Notes under the pieces: model-generated
Told to the model about the DNA's origin: nothing
Databases searched by the model: none
The model's input: the letters and a program-made list of their open reading frames with translations, nothing else
Assembly: GCF_001514115.1 (NCBI RefSeq)
Contig: NZ_KQ948452.1
Location: 412,460 to 476,459 of the forward strand
Direction of reading: 5' to 3'
Length of the DNA stretch: 64,000 nt
Origin: Streptomyces olivochromogenes
Lineage (GTDB): Bacteria; Actinomycetota; Actinomycetes; Streptomycetales; Streptomycetaceae
Shown here: in pieces, positions 8,582 to 17,736 of the stretch
How the letters are laid out: the number at the start of each line of letters is the position of its first letter
Position numbering within the stretch: the stretch's first letter is position 1
Position numbers and translations under genes: made by a program

Positions 8582-9526
8582 GTGAGCACCATTCCCGAGA
8601 TCCGCAACCTGCCCGTGCCCGACGGCCTGGAGGGCGAGCGCGTCGACGCCGCCATCTCCCGCATGTTCGGCTTCTCCCGCACGAAGGCCGCCGAGCTCGC
8701 CGCGGCGGGGAAGGTCACGGTCGACGGCTCGGTGGTCGGAAAGTCCGAGCGGGTGCACGGCGGCGCCTGGCTCGAGGTGGAGATGCCGCAGGCTCCCGCC
8801 CCCGTGCAGATCGTCGCCGAGCCCGTCGAGGGCATGGAGATCGTGCACGACGACGACGACATCGTCGTGATCATCAAGCCGGTCGGTGTGGCCGCGCACC
8901 CGAGCCCCGGCTGGAGCGGTACGACGGTGATCGGCGGCCTCGCGGCGGCCGGGTACCGGATCTCGACCTCGGGTGCCGCCGAGCGGCAGGGCATCGTGCA
9001 CCGGCTGGACGTCGGCACCTCCGGGCTGATGGTCGTGGCCAAGTCGGAGCGCGCGTACACCTCACTGAAGCGGCAGTTCAAGGAACGCACGGTCGACAAG
9101 CGGTACAACGCGCTGGTCCAGGGGCACCCCGACCCGATGAGCGGCACCATCGACGCGCCCATCGGCCGGCACCCGAACCACGACTACAAGTGGGCGGTGA
9201 CGGCCGAGGGCAAGCCGTCCGTCACGCACTACGACCTGATCGAGGCCTTCCGGGCGGCCAGCCTGCTCGACATCAAGCTGGAGACCGGCCGCACCCATCA
9301 GATCCGTGTCCACATGGCGGCCCACCGCCACCCCTGCGTGGGGGACCTGACCTACGGCGCGGACCCGACGATCGCCAAGCGGCTCGGTCTGACCCGGCAG
9401 TGGCTGCACGCGGTGCGGCTCGGCTTCGAGCACCCCGGGGACGGGCAGTGGGCGGAGTTCGAGAGCGACTACCCCGAAGACCTGCAGAAGGCGCTCGACA
9501 AGGTGCGTGAGGAGAGCTACGCGTGA
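8582..9526 (+). CDS. RluD-family 23S rRNA pseudouridine synthase
   Basis: A 314-aa enzyme that isomerises uridine to pseudouridine in RNA. An N-terminal S4-like RNA-binding domain (residues about 15-75, [29 protein letters not shown]) precedes the catalytic domain. The latter has the family signature [16 protein letters not shown] with the catalytic aspartate and the later motifs [12 protein letters not shown] and [10 protein letters not shown]. Start GTG 8582 has no Shine-Dalgarno; CATACT at 8570-8575 ends seven bases upstream, so the mRNA may be leaderless. Its stop overlaps the GTG of the next gene (GTGA), which implies translational coupling. Whether it is strictly RluD or a close paralogue cannot be told. 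Confidence 0.9.
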   Translation: MSTIPEIRNLPVPDGLEGERVDAAISRMFGFSRTKAAELAAAGKVTVDGSVVGKSERVHGGAWLEVEMPQAPAPVQIVAEPVEGMEIVHDDDDIVVIIKPVGVAAHPSPGWSGTTVIGGLAAAGYRISTSGAAERQGIVHRLDVGTSGLMVVAKSERAYTSLKRQFKERTVDKRYNALVQGHPDPMSGTIDAPIGRHPNHDYKWAVTAEGKPSVTHYDLIEAFRAASLLDIKLETGRTHQIRVHMAAHRHPCVGDLTYGADPTIAKRLGLTRQWLHAVRLGFEHPGDGQWAEFESDYPEDLQKALDKVREESYA

Positions 9527-10032
9527 GCGGCTCGGACGGGGCGCGCAGCGGGTCCGACGTGGCGCGGGGCGGCTCCTACGCGGTGCGGGTGGCCGAGGAC
9601 GCCGCGGACCGTGAGGCGTGCTTCGCGGTGCGCAAGGAGGTCTTCGTCGGCGAACAGGGCGTCCCCGAGGACATCGAGTACGACGCGTACGACGCCGGTG
9701 CCCTCCATGTGCTCGCGATCCGCGAGGACGGGGTGCCGCTGGGCACCGGGCGGCTCCTGTACGGCCCGGAGGCCGCCGCGAAGACCGACGGCGACCTGAC
9801 GGTCGGCTCGCTCGGCCGGCTCGCCGTGACGAAGGCGGCGCGTGGGCTCGGCGTCGGCGTGGCCCTCGTACGGGCCATCGAGGACGCGGCACGCGCGCGT
9901 GGGCTCGCCGCGGTGGACCTGCACGCACAGACACAGGCGATGGGGTTCTACGAGCGGCTCGGGTACGTGGCGTACGGCGAGGAGTTCCTCGACGCCGGGA
10001 TCGACCACCGGGCGATGCGCAAGGCTCTGTGA
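9523..10032 (+). CDS. GNAT family N-acetyltransferase
   Basis: A 169-aa single-domain acetyltransferase. The GNAT core is seen in [19 protein letters not shown] motif [32 protein letters not shown] (motif A, the acetyl-CoA pyrophosphate loop) and [28 protein letters not shown] (motif B). This pattern is close to the ElaA/YjcF-type proteins, whose acceptor is unknown. Residues 1-20 are a low-complexity Ser/Gly lead. The GTG start at 9523 overlaps the stop of the pseudouridine synthase gene, and GAGGAG lies 8-14 nt upstream inside it. The pair forms an operon. Confidence 0.87.
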   Translation: MSGSDGARSGSDVARGGSYAVRVAEDAADREACFAVRKEVFVGEQGVPEDIEYDAYDAGALHVLAIREDGVPLGTGRLLYGPEAAAKTDGDLTVGSLGRLAVTKAARGLGVGVALVRAIEDAARARGLAAVDLHAQTQAMGFYERLGYVAYGEEFLDAGIDHRAMRKAL

Positions 10033-10140
10033 GACGGGGTTCGTCGCACACGGGTTGCCGGGAGGGCATTGTCCTAGGCGCGTGGCACGCTTGGGGTCTG
10101 GCTCTTCCTTGATCGCCTAGACCTTGCCGGAGCGCTGACC

Positions 10141-11727
10141 GTGGATCAGTTGGCCCTGTTGTTCGTGCTGCTACTCGGGGCCGTGGTGAGCGTCCCGGTG
10201 GGGAACCGGTTCGGGCTGCCGGCGCCCGTCCTGATGACGCTCCTCGGGATCGTGCTGGCCGTGCTGGACTTCGTGCCCAACGTGGACGTGCCGCCGGATC
10301 TGATCCTGCCCCTGCTGCTGCCTCCGCTGCTGTACGCCTCGGTGCGACGCACCTCGTGGAGACAGTTCACCGCCAACAAACGGCCGATCTTCCTGCTCGC
10401 CGTGGCGCTGGTGTTCGTCACCACGGCGGCCGTGGCCTTCGTCGCCAGTGCCATCGTGCCGGGGCTGCCGATCGCCGCCGCCGTCGCCCTGGGTGCGCTG
10501 GTGGCGCCGCCCGACCCGGTCGCCGCGACGGCCGTCGCGGGGCAACTCGGGCTGCCCCGCCGACTGGTGTCGATCCTGGAGGGCGAGGGGCTCTTCAACG
10601 ACGTGACGGCCATCGTGCTCTACCACGTCGCGATCGCCGCCGCCGTGAGCGGCACCTTCTCGCCGTGGCGGGCCGGGCTCGATCTCGTGCTGTCCGCCGT
10701 GGGCGCGGTCGTCATCGGGCTGGCGCTGGGGTGGGCGGCGAACAAGCTGATGTCGCTGCTCGGTGACGCCACGCTGCAGATCGGGATGACGCTGCTGGTG
10801 CCCTTCGCGTCGTACGTCCTGGCGGAGGAGCTGCACGGGTCGGGGGTGCTCGCCGTGCTCACCACCGCGCTGTTCCTCGCGGAGTACGCCACCGATGCCG
10901 ACGACGTCATGACGCGGCTCGCCGGGTACACGTTCTGGGACGTGGTGGACACGCTGGTCACCGGGGTCGCGTTCGGGCTGATCGGGCTCGAGCTGCACAA
11001 CGCGATCAGGACGGCGTCGGGGCGGTGGGGCGAGATGCTGGGCTGGGCCGCCGCGGTCGTCGCCGTGGTGGTGTTCGTACGGCTGGCGTATCTGATGCCG
11101 GCGACGTGGCTGACGAAACGGCTGCATGCGAAACGGGACTACGACGAGGAGATTCCGACCTCGTGGCGGGAGACCGTGATCATGTGGTGGTCGGGGATGC
11201 GGGGGGTCGCGTCCGTGGCGCTTGCGCTGGCCATTCCGCTGAAGATGGACGACGGGTCGCCGTTTCCCGACCGGGACGAGATCATCTTCATCGCGTTCGG
11301 GGTGATCATGGCCACGTTGGTGCTCCAGGGGCTCACGCTGCCGTGGCTGGTGCGCAGGCTCGGGGTGCGGGCCGACGAGGATGTCGAGAAGGCGTTCGAG
11401 AAGGAGCTGGCGGTTCGGGCGGCGAAGGCGGCGAAGCGGAGGCTCAAGGAGATCGAGGAGGTGGAGGAGCTGCCGGAGGAGTTGTCCGAGCAGCTGATTC
11501 GGCGGGCCTTCGACATCGGGACGCGGATCAGTCCGGATCTGGGGGACGAGGAGCGGCGGGAGGCGTATGAGCAGCGGGCTCGACGGGTGAAGCGGTTGCG
11601 GCGGATTCAGGGGGAGATGTTGAGTGCTGCGCGGCATGAGGTGTTGTCGGCGCGGAGTGAGCCGGGGGCGGATCCGGAGATCGTGGACCGGGTGCTGCGG
11701 CACCTGGACGTGCGCAGCTTGCGTTGA
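10141..11727 (+). CDS. Na+/H+ antiporter, CPA1 family
   Basis: A 528-aa membrane protein with about 12 hydrophobic helices (residues 1-415) and a charged cytoplasmic tail rich in Lys, Glu and Arg. The CPA1 ion-binding region is recognisable as LGALVAPPDPVAATAVAGQLG followed by LEGEGLFNDVTAIVLY, holding the paired aspartates used for cation/proton exchange. WWSGMRGVASVALALAIPL near residue 350 is another family motif. It would export Na+ or other cations in exchange for protons at the cytoplasmic membrane. Start GTG 10141 has a weak CCGGAGCG upstream, and TAGACC at 10118-10123 is a candidate -10. CTAGGCG (10074) and CGCCTAG (10114) form a wide inverted repeat over this promoter. Confidence 0.9.
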   Translation: MDQLALLFVLLLGAVVSVPVGNRFGLPAPVLMTLLGIVLAVLDFVPNVDVPPDLILPLLLPPLLYASVRRTSWRQFTANKRPIFLLAVALVFVTTAAVAFVASAIVPGLPIAAAVALGALVAPPDPVAATAVAGQLGLPRRLVSILEGEGLFNDVTAIVLYHVAIAAAVSGTFSPWRAGLDLVLSAVGAVVIGLALGWAANKLMSLLGDATLQIGMTLLVPFASYVLAEELHGSGVLAVLTTALFLAEYATDADDVMTRLAGYTFWDVVDTLVTGVAFGLIGLELHNAIRTASGRWGEMLGWAAAVVAVVVFVRLAYLMPATWLTKRLHAKRDYDEEIPTSWRETVIMWWSGMRGVASVALALAIPLKMDDGSPFPDRDEIIFIAFGVIMATLVLQGLTLPWLVRRLGVRADEDVEKAFEKELAVRAAKAAKRRLKEIEEVEELPEELSEQLIRRAFDIGTRISPDLGDEERREAYEQRARRVKRLRRIQGEMLSAARHEVLSARSEPGADPEIVDRVLRHLDVRSLR

Positions 11728-11841
11728 GGGTGTTCTCCCGCCCGCGCACCGCCCGTTTCCAGCCCGCTGACAAGTGACGGTCGCCTGTGGGGGTGATTCG
11801 CCGTCGGCGGCTGCGGGGGAGAGACACCACGGATACTCTGC

Positions 11842-11924
11842 GCGGCCTGCGGCCTGCGGCCTGCGGCCTGCGGCCTGCGGCCTGCGGCCTGCGGCCTGCG
11901 GGCGGTGCGGGCGGTGCGGGCGGT
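11842..11924. repeat. Tandem heptamer and nonamer repeats between convergent genes
   Basis: Eight perfect copies of GCGGCCT (11842-11897) are followed directly by three perfect copies of GCGGGCGGT (11898-11924), then a G-run. They lie in the gap between the antiporter and the minus-strand MscS gene, outside both coding regions. The rest of 11728-11963 has no gene or clear terminator that I can see. Confidence 0.85.
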
Positions 11925-11963
11925 GCGGGGGGGCGAAGGGTGCGGGGGTGGGGTCCTGGGTGG

Positions 11964-13115
11964 TCAGCCTCGGCCTGGGCCCGTTCGTGGGGGGTCGGGG
12001 GTGAGGGGGGTCGTGGGGGCGGTTATCGCGCCGTCGGTGTCGTCGTGGTCCGGGCGGTGGGGGCGGCCGTTGGGCCAGTGCAGGGGCAGGATCGCCTCGG
12101 CCGTGTTGACGCGGGGGAGGGCGTAGGGGTGTACGTCGGTGAGCCAGCGGATCATGCGCTCGCGCACCGTGACACGTACCGTCCAGATGTCGTCCGCGTC
12201 CTTCGCGGTCACCAGGGCGCGCACCTGCATGGTGTTGGGGGTGGAGTCGGTGACGGCGAGGCCGTAGTCGCGGCCGTCCCAGGCCGGGCACTCGCGCAGG
12301 ATGTCGCGGAGCTGCTCGCGCATCGCCTCGACGGGTGCCGAGTGATCGACGTGGAAGAAGACGATGCCGGTCATCTGGGGCGTGCCGCGGGACCAGTTCT
12401 CGAAGGGCTTGGAAGTGAAGTACGAGACCGGCATCGTGATCCGGCGCTCGTCCCACGTGCGTACCGTCAGGAACGTCAGTGTGATCTCCTCGACGCTGCC
12501 CCACTCGCCGTCCACGACGACCGTGTCACCGAGGCGCACCATGTCGCCGAAGGCGATCTGCAGCCCGGCGAAGAGATTCGCCAACGTGGACTGGGCGGCG
12601 ACACCGGCGACGATGCCGAGGATGCCGGCCGAGGCCAGCAGCGAGGCACCGGCCGCGCGCATCGCGGGGAAGGTCAGCAGCATCGAGGCGACGGCCACCA
12701 CGGCGACGATCGCGGACACCACCCGTTGGATCAGCGTCACTTGCGTGCGCACCCGGCGGACCCGCGCCGGGTCGCGGTGGGCGTTCGCGTAGCGGGTGTA
12801 GGAGGTCTCGACGATCGCCGTCGCGATGCGGATCACGAGCCACGCGGCGGACCCGATGAGGATCAGGGTCAGGGTGCGGCCGACGCCGACCCGGTGTTCC
12901 ACGAGCAGCTTCGCCTGGTCGTACGAGCCGCGTAGCAGGGCGGCGAACAGCACGAGCTGGAAGGGGACCCGTGCGCGGCGCAGCAGGCCCCACAGGGAGG
13001 TCTCTTCGTGTCGGGCGTCGGCCTTGCGCAGTACGCGGTCCACGGCCCATCCGATGAGCAGCGTGAGCACGACCGAGCCACCGACGACGATCAGGGGACG
13101 CAGTACGTTCTCCAT
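11964..13115 (-). CDS. Mechanosensitive ion channel, MscS family
   Basis: A 383-aa membrane channel of the small-conductance mechanosensitive type, which opens under membrane tension to release solutes. Four hydrophobic helices lie in the first 190 residues. The pore-lining TM3-like segment is ILGIVAGVAAQSTLANLFAGLQIAFG, followed by the beta domain GDTVVVDGEWGSVEEITLTFLTVRTWD. A cytoplasmic domain completes the fold, and the Pro/Asp-rich tail is probably disordered. ATG 13115 has no good Shine-Dalgarno. The gene is convergent with the antiporter, so both neighbours handle ion or osmotic stress, although they do not share a transcript. Confidence 0.9.
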   Translation of the reverse strand: MENVLRPLIVVGGSVVLTLLIGWAVDRVLRKADARHEETSLWGLLRRARVPFQLVLFAALLRGSYDQAKLLVEHRVGVGRTLTLILIGSAAWLVIRIATAIVETSYTRYANAHRDPARVRRVRTQVTLIQRVVSAIVAVVAVASMLLTFPAMRAAGASLLASAGILGIVAGVAAQSTLANLFAGLQIAFGDMVRLGDTVVVDGEWGSVEEITLTFLTVRTWDERRITMPVSYFTSKPFENWSRGTPQMTGIVFFHVDHSAPVEAMREQLRDILRECPAWDGRDYGLAVTDSTPNTMQVRALVTAKDADDIWTVRVTVRERMIRWLTDVHPYALPRVNTAEAILPLHWPNGRPHRPDHDDTDGAITAPTTPLTPDPPRTGPGRG

Positions 13116-13214
13116 GCCTGAGACCGTAACCGGCTTGGGGCCGCCCTGAACATGTCGCCCCGGTCCCCGGGCCTCGATCCGGCGCTGTCAGTCCTGGCTG
13201 GCACCATGGGGCGC

Positions 13215-13784
13215 ATGAACATCATGCTCTTTCACTCGACCTACGGGCCCCGGCCCGCGGTGCGCGCGGCGGCCGACCGGCTGCGTGCCGCGGGGCACGA
13301 GGTGTGGACGCCGGACCTCTTCGAGGGCCGCACCTTCGAGACCGTGGAGGAGGGCATGGCCTTCAACGACGGGATCGGCAAGGAGGAGCTGCTCAGACGC
13401 GCCGTCCTGGCCGCCGCTCCCTACTCCGACCGCGGCCTGGTGTACGCGGGGTTCTCGCTCGGCGCCTCCATCGCGCAGACCCTGGCGCTCGGCGACGAGA
13501 AGGCCCGTGGGCTGCTGCTCCTGCACGGCACGTCGGACATCGCCGAGAGCGCGTCGGTGGACGAGCTGCCGGTCCAGTTGCACGTCGCGGAGCCGGACCC
13601 GTTCGAGACGGACGACTGGCTGAGCGCCTGGTACCTGCAGATGGGCAAAGCGGGCGCCGACGTGGAGATCTACCGGTACGCGGGTGCCGGGCACCTTTAC
13701 ACCGACCCCGACCTGCCCGACTACGACGAGGAGGCCGCCGAGGCCACCTGGCGGGTGGCGCTCGGCTTCCTCGACTCGCTGTAG
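13215..13784 (+). CDS. Dienelactone hydrolase family protein
   Basis: A 189-aa alpha/beta-hydrolase. The N-terminus MNIMLFHSTYGPRPAV is the first strand and oxyanion region. The nucleophile elbow is GFSLGAS (Ser in place of the Cys of true dienelactone hydrolase), with Asp in LHVAEPDPFE and His in YAGAGHLYTD completing a triad. This Ser variant is common in actinobacterial proteins of unknown substrate. ATG 13215 is preferred; an in-frame ATG at 13206 and upstream codons lack family similarity, and no Shine-Dalgarno is seen. The divergent neighbour is the MscS gene. Substrate unknown. Confidence 0.82.
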   Translation: MNIMLFHSTYGPRPAVRAAADRLRAAGHEVWTPDLFEGRTFETVEEGMAFNDGIGKEELLRRAVLAAAPYSDRGLVYAGFSLGASIAQTLALGDEKARGLLLLHGTSDIAESASVDELPVQLHVAEPDPFETDDWLSAWYLQMGKAGADVEIYRYAGAGHLYTDPDLPDYDEEAAEATWRVALGFLDSL

Positions 13785-13811
13785 CGCTCCGGCGCACCGG
13801 GGCGACAGGCT

Positions 13812-13854
13812 GTCCAACAGACGGGCCCGGGTCATCTGTTGGACGACCCGGGCC
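13812..13854. terminator. Interleaved inverted repeats after the hydrolase gene
   Basis: Two perfect 10-bp inverted repeats interleave: 13812-13821 pairs with 13835-13844, and 13824-13833 pairs with 13845-13854. They can form either of two exclusive hairpins or an H-type pseudoknot. The position, between convergent genes and 28 nt after a stop, suggests transcription termination. Confidence 0.6.
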
Positions 13855-13909
13855 TGCCTGTTCAACCTCGGTCAACCGCGCCTACCGGCGTGGTGGAGCG
13901 TCGGAGACC

Positions 13910-14263
13910 CTAGCCCGGGAAGCACTCCTTGGGCGGGTGCACCTGCGAGGGGAAGTGACCGGACCACACCCAGGACGTCGGCTTGGAGTCGTAGATCCTG
14001 AACCACCGTTCCCCCGAGGGGGTCTTGGTGGTCGAGCACTGGATCCGCAGGGTCGTGCCCCGCGGCTCCGTGCGGTACCTCGTCGACGAGGAAGTGGGCT
14101 GGGCGTATATGGGAGAGCTTTCCGCCGTGGTCAGGTTGACGAACGCCGGTGCCGCTGCCGCCGTGGCTTCCTGCGCCTCGGCGGATGTGGCGGTGAGTCC
14201 GGCGAGGGCCAGGGCGGCGCCGAGCACTGCGGTCTTCGTCAGGACACTTTGGGGGGTGGCCAT
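13910..14263 (-). CDS. Small secreted protein with SH3-like fold
   Basis: A 117-aa exported protein. A Sec signal peptide is clear: positive MATPQSVLTK, then a hydrophobic AVLGAALALAGLTA core and a cleavage-like SAEA-QE site near residue 31. The mature part of about 86 residues has the SIYAQPT...YRTEPRGTTLRIQC...GERWFRIYD pattern of bacterial SH3 domains, and two cysteines (in LRIQC and KECFPG) that may form a disulphide. Similar small SH3-like proteins are frequent in Streptomyces secretomes, with unknown ligands (cell-wall binding is a guess). GAGTCACATGG leaves only a weak ribosome binding site. PhoD is the next gene upstream on this strand. Confidence 0.8.
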   Translation of the reverse strand: MATPQSVLTKTAVLGAALALAGLTATSAEAQEATAAAAPAFVNLTTAESSPIYAQPTSSSTRYRTEPRGTTLRIQCSTTKTPSGERWFRIYDSKPTSWVWSGHFPSQVHPPKECFPG

Positions 14264-14360
14264 GTGACTCCAATCGTGAGGGAACTGACGGACCGTCGGT
14301 ATGACGATCAGATAACGCGCCTGACGCTATCAAGATCTTCCGCACGCCCCGAATCGTTTT

Positions 14361-16031
14361 CTACACCGGGTCGTAGGTGCGCTCGACCTTCTGGGTGCCG
14401 GTGCGCGTGCGGTATGAACGAGCCCAGGACGAGGTCGCGTTGGCGTTCGTGCGGTCGGACAGGACGTAGTAGTCCATCTGCGCGCGGTCGGCGGTGATGT
14501 CCAGGACGCCGTATCCGTGGCGGTCGGTGTCGACCCAGTGGACGTGCCGGTTGGCGATCTGGATGAGCGGGGCGGCGATCGCGGAGACCGTGCCCTCGGG
14601 GACCTTCACGATGTCGTCGAGGTTGTCGGAGGTCACCGAGGTGATCACGAACTCGGTGGCGGCCGACGCGGACAGCGGGTACGTCCCGGCGTCCACCGGC
14701 ACGTCGTTGGCCCAGGACATGTGGATGTCGCCGGTGAGGAACACCGTGTTGCCGATCGCGTTCGAGCGCAGATGGGCGAGGAGTTCACGGCGGTCGTCGG
14801 TGTAGCCGTCCCACTGGTCGGTGTTGACGCCGATGCCGTCCTGCGGCAGGTCCAGCAGCTTGGCGAGCGGCTTGAGCAGGTCGGCGGTGAGCGAGCCGAT
14901 GACGAACGGCGCGATCATCACGGAGTTGCCGACCAGTCGCCAGGTGGTGTCGGACGCCTTCAGTCCGGCCTTCAGCCAGTCGAGTTGGGCCCGTCCCGTG
15001 ATCGTACGGTCGGGGTCGTCGACCGTGCCGCTGGCCGTGGACGCCTGCTGGGAACGGAAGGACCGCAGGTCGAGCAGGGAGAGGTCGGCGAGCTTGCCGA
15101 AGCGCAGCCGGCGGTAGGTGGTGCCCTCGATCGCCGGGCGTACCGGCATCCACTCGAAGTAGGCCTGCTTCGCGGCGGCCTGACGGGCCGTCCAGGTGCC
15201 CTCGGCGCCCTCGGTGTGGTTGACCGCGCCACCGGACCAGGCGTTGTCGGCGAACTCGTGGTCGTCCCAGATCGCCACGACCGGCGCCTTGTGGTGCAGG
15301 GCCTGGAGGTCCGGGTCGGTCTTGTACTTGCCGTGCCGGGTGCGGTAGTCGGCGAGGGTGATGATCTCGTTCGCGGGGGAGTGCGGCCGGACGACCGTGC
15401 CGCGCGCCGCGTACTCGCCGGACTTGTACTCGTAGATGTAGTCACCGAGATGCAGCCAGGCGTCCAGGTCGTTCCGGGCCGCGAGATGGCGGTACGACGA
15501 GAAGTAGCCCGCCTCCCAGTTGGCACAGGTGACGACGCCGAAGCGCAGGCCCGCCACGGCGGCGTTGGCGGCCGGGGCGGTGCGGGTACGGGCGACGGGC
15601 GAGTCGGTGCCGCCCGCGGAGAAGCGGAACCAGTAGTCCGTGGCCGGTTCCAGGCCGCGGATGTCCGCCTTCACGGTGTGGTCGGAGGCGGCCGTCGCGG
15701 TGAGAGAGCCCTTGGAGACGATCGTGGTGAACGCCTTGTCCTTGGCGACGGTCCAGCTGACTTCGGTGTCGGGGCCGACGCCGGAGCCGGGTATCGCCGC
15801 GGAGGTGGGCGTCACCCGGGTCCACAGCAGGACGCCGTCCGGGAGCGGGTCGCCGGAGGCGACGCCGTGCAGGAAGGCGGGGGCGTCCGTGGCGGCGCGG
15901 GCCGGCAGGGCGGCGGCGAGCGGGCCGGCCAGGACAGCGGTCGCCGCCGCGGCCTTGACGACCGTACGGCGGCGCGGCGAGGGAGAGTTGAGGCCCTGGA
16001 ACGCCTCGGATGATCTGTATCGACTGGTCAC
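14361..16031 (-). CDS. phoD: Alkaline phosphatase D (PhoD), Tat-exported
   Basis: A 556-aa secreted phosphodiesterase/phosphomonoesterase of the PhoD family, using Ca2+ and Fe3+. The N-terminal Tat signal is [19 protein letters not shown] (twin Arg at about residues 20-22), cleaved near LPARA-AT. An Ig-like N-domain precedes the metallophosphatase domain, whose motifs are [38 protein letters not shown] and [10 protein letters not shown]. It releases phosphate from organic phosphates outside the cell. GTG 16031 lies just downstream of a -10-like TAACCT. Similar phoD genes in Streptomyces are activated by PhoP under phosphate limitation, and a PHO-box-like sequence is present here. Confidence 0.95.
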   Translation of the reverse strand: MTSRYRSSEAFQGLNSPSPRRRTVVKAAAATAVLAGPLAAALPARAATDAPAFLHGVASGDPLPDGVLLWTRVTPTSAAIPGSGVGPDTEVSWTVAKDKAFTTIVSKGSLTATAASDHTVKADIRGLEPATDYWFRFSAGGTDSPVARTRTAPAANAAVAGLRFGVVTCANWEAGYFSSYRHLAARNDLDAWLHLGDYIYEYKSGEYAARGTVVRPHSPANEIITLADYRTRHGKYKTDPDLQALHHKAPVVAIWDDHEFADNAWSGGAVNHTEGAEGTWTARQAAAKQAYFEWMPVRPAIEGTTYRRLRFGKLADLSLLDLRSFRSQQASTASGTVDDPDRTITGRAQLDWLKAGLKASDTTWRLVGNSVMIAPFVIGSLTADLLKPLAKLLDLPQDGIGVNTDQWDGYTDDRRELLAHLRSNAIGNTVFLTGDIHMSWANDVPVDAGTYPLSASAATEFVITSVTSDNLDDIVKVPEGTVSAIAAPLIQIANRHVHWVDTDRHGYGVLDITADRAQMDYYVLSDRTNANATSSWARSYRTRTGTQKVERTYDPV

Positions 16032-16039
16032 GACCGAAC

Positions 16040-16075
16040 AGGTTACTGATCGGTACGCGCGAGAGCGGGCGAACC
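16040..16075 (-). promoter_or_regulatory. Candidate phoD promoter with PHO-box-like repeats
   Basis: Read on the minus strand, GTTCGCCCGCT (from 16074) is followed by CTCGCGCGTAC. These are two 11-nt units resembling the PhoP direct repeat (GTTCACC core); the first unit is a good match and the second is weak. TAACCT at 16045-16040 would be the -10 box, with the repeats in place of a -35. The first repeat overlaps the terminator of the upstream gene. Confidence 0.4.
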
Positions 16076-16093
16076 TCGAAAGTTCGCCCGCTC
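16063..16093 (-). terminator. Terminator of the DsbA-like gene
   Basis: GAGCGGGCGAAC (16063-16074) and GTTCGCCCGCTC (16082-16093) form a perfect 12-bp stem with a 7-nt loop. It lies 31 nt after the stop of the minus-strand gene at 16124. Confidence 0.7.
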
Positions 16094-16123
16094 TTCACGC
16101 GGAGGCCGAATTCTCCGTCGGCG

Positions 16124-16933
16124 TCAGCCCTTGAGAGCCGCGTCCACCACCTTGTCGAAGTCGGCCACCGTCAGGAGCGGGGTGCCGTTGTTGAGCTGCT
16201 TGCCGTCCATGACGAAGCCCGGGGTGCCGGTCACGCCCTCCTTGTTGTCGTCGAAGGTCTTCGACATGGCCATCGCCCAGGCGTCGTAGGTGCCCTTCTT
16301 CACCGCGTTCTGGAACGCGGTGTTGCCCTTCAGCGCGGGAACGGTGTCGGCGACCTTGAGGAGGTAGGCGTCGTCCTTGAACTTGTCGGTCGTCTCGTCC
16401 GGGTGCCACTTCGTCGAGTACAGCGCGGTCTTGTACTCGAGGAACGCCTCGGAGCTGACGTTCAGCGCGGCGCCCAGGGCGCTCAGCGCGTTCTTGGAGC
16501 CCTGGCCGTTGTCCTTGTCGTCGATGAACGTGGCGCCGACGTACTGGAACTTGAACTTGCCGTCGTCGGTGTCCTTCTTCACGGTCGAGCCGACGGTCTG
16601 CTCGAACTGGGCGCAGACCGGGCAGCGCGGGTCCTCGTAGACCTTGAGGGTCTTCTTGGCGGTGCTCTTGCCGATGACGACAGTGGTGCCCTTGGTGCCG
16701 GTGGTGTTGGCCGGGGCGACGACCTTGGCGTCCTTCAGGCCCGCCCAGTAGCTCGGCTTGTTGTTCTGCACGACCGCGTAGCCGACGCCGCCGGCTATCG
16801 CGAGGACGGCGACGATGGAGCCGGCCACGATGGCCTGGCGCTTGACCTTGTCGCGCTTGGCCTGGCGCTCGCGCTCGAGGCGCAGCTTCTCCCGGGCCGC
16901 CGTCTTCGCCGCCTGGCTGTTTCGCTTGCTCAT
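16124..16933 (-). CDS. Membrane-anchored DsbA-like thioredoxin-fold protein
   Basis: A 269-aa protein with a very basic N-terminal segment (RNSQAAKTAAREKLRLERERQAKR), one transmembrane helix (about residues 34-54), and an extracellular thioredoxin-fold domain. The redox motif is Cys104-Pro-Val-Cys107 in YEDPRCPVCAQFEQ, and the cis-Pro region is GVTGTPGFVMDGK. It is expected to form or exchange disulphides in exported proteins. ATG 16933 is chosen, with GGAG 7-12 nt upstream; ten further in-frame codons upstream have no such site. A paralogue with CPAC lies at 48192. The previous gene on this strand (17714) codes for an unknown membrane protein. Confidence 0.88.
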   Translation of the reverse strand: MSKRNSQAAKTAAREKLRLERERQAKRDKVKRQAIVAGSIVAVLAIAGGVGYAVVQNNKPSYWAGLKDAKVVAPANTTGTKGTTVVIGKSTAKKTLKVYEDPRCPVCAQFEQTVGSTVKKDTDDGKFKFQYVGATFIDDKDNGQGSKNALSALGAALNVSSEAFLEYKTALYSTKWHPDETTDKFKDDAYLLKVADTVPALKGNTAFQNAVKKGTYDAWAMAMSKTFDDNKEGVTGTPGFVMDGKQLNNGTPLLTVADFDKVVDAALKG

Positions 16934-17027
16934 GTTGGTGATCTCCATGGGGGACGCGCACACGTCGTACGCGGAATACGTATGGGGGACTGCTGGTGCT
17001 CAAGGGCTGTCGCGCAGAAGCGAGGGC

Positions 17028-17714
17028 TCAGGCGAAAGCGGCCGAGAGCGGCGGTCCACGCCGTCCCAGGGAGTGCACGAACAGGCGGGTGCGGGCGCCC
17101 GCGCTCCGGCGCGCGGGGCGCGGCAGCCGGCGTACCGGGGCGAGCCGTACGGTCACCGCGGCGACCGCGATCAACAGGGGCCGGAAGGTGGCCGCGGCCA
17201 CCGCGCGCAGCAGCTGGTCCAGGGCGCGGTCGCCGCGGCGCAGCCAGGCGGCCGCGAGCAGCCCGACGCTGACATGGGCGGCGAGCAGCAGCCAGGCGGC
17301 GGCCGGGTCGGTCTGTGCGAGCAGGGTGGCGGCATGGTCGCCGCTGCCGCCGGTCACGTGGGCCAGCGGGCTGCCCACACTGCCGCCGCCGCACAGCACG
17401 TCGAAGCCGACCGAGCGCAGCGGGCCCGCGACGGGGCCGCCCGCCCTGCCGTAACAGACGTGCTGGCCCGTGGTGAACACAGTGTCGGCGGTCAGCTCCA
17501 GCGGGATGAGCAGGGCGGCGATCCGGCCGAAGCCGCGCTCGCGGCCCGCCAGCGCGTACGCGATGACGAAGACGGCCGCGGCGATCGCCGCCATGGTGCC
17601 CAGCGGCAGCGGGACCCGGGACAGCAGTACGTGCGACGCGGTGGAGAGCGTCACGACGACAGCCGTGAACAGTGCCGCGCGCACGGCTCTGAGCTGGGTC
17701 CCGGATATGTCCAT
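17028..17714 (-). CDS. Hypothetical integral membrane protein
   Basis: A 228-aa protein that I cannot assign to a named family. At least five hydrophobic segments are visible (about residues 11-30, 38-56, 64-80, 138-155 and 170-190). A non-hydrophobic loop (about residues 85-125) contains two cysteines in GQHVCYGRAG and FDVLCGGGS that could face outside. The C-terminus is Arg/Pro-rich and short. ATG 17714 overlaps the codon GAC of MDISGTQLRAVR. It lies between the DsbA-like gene and a DUF2252 gene on the same strand. The neighbour suggests a link to redox or metal handling outside the cell, but nothing in the sequence proves it. Confidence 0.7.
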   Translation of the reverse strand: MDISGTQLRAVRAALFTAVVVTLSTASHVLLSRVPLPLGTMAAIAAAVFVIAYALAGRERGFGRIAALLIPLELTADTVFTTGQHVCYGRAGGPVAGPLRSVGFDVLCGGGSVGSPLAHVTGGSGDHAATLLAQTDPAAAWLLLAAHVSVGLLAAAWLRRGDRALDQLLRAVAAATFRPLLIAVAAVTVRLAPVRRLPRPARRSAGARTRLFVHSLGRRGPPLSAAFA

Positions 17715-17736
17715 AGCGGAGCCGAGTGTCCCACGT

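Noticed and set aside
11842..11924. CRISPR-like array
   Set aside because: The units are 7 and 9 bases long and directly adjacent, with no spacers.
12001..12130. Plus-strand reading frames over the end of the MscS gene
   Set aside because: They are antisense to the conserved C-terminal domain of the channel and begin inside low-complexity repeats.
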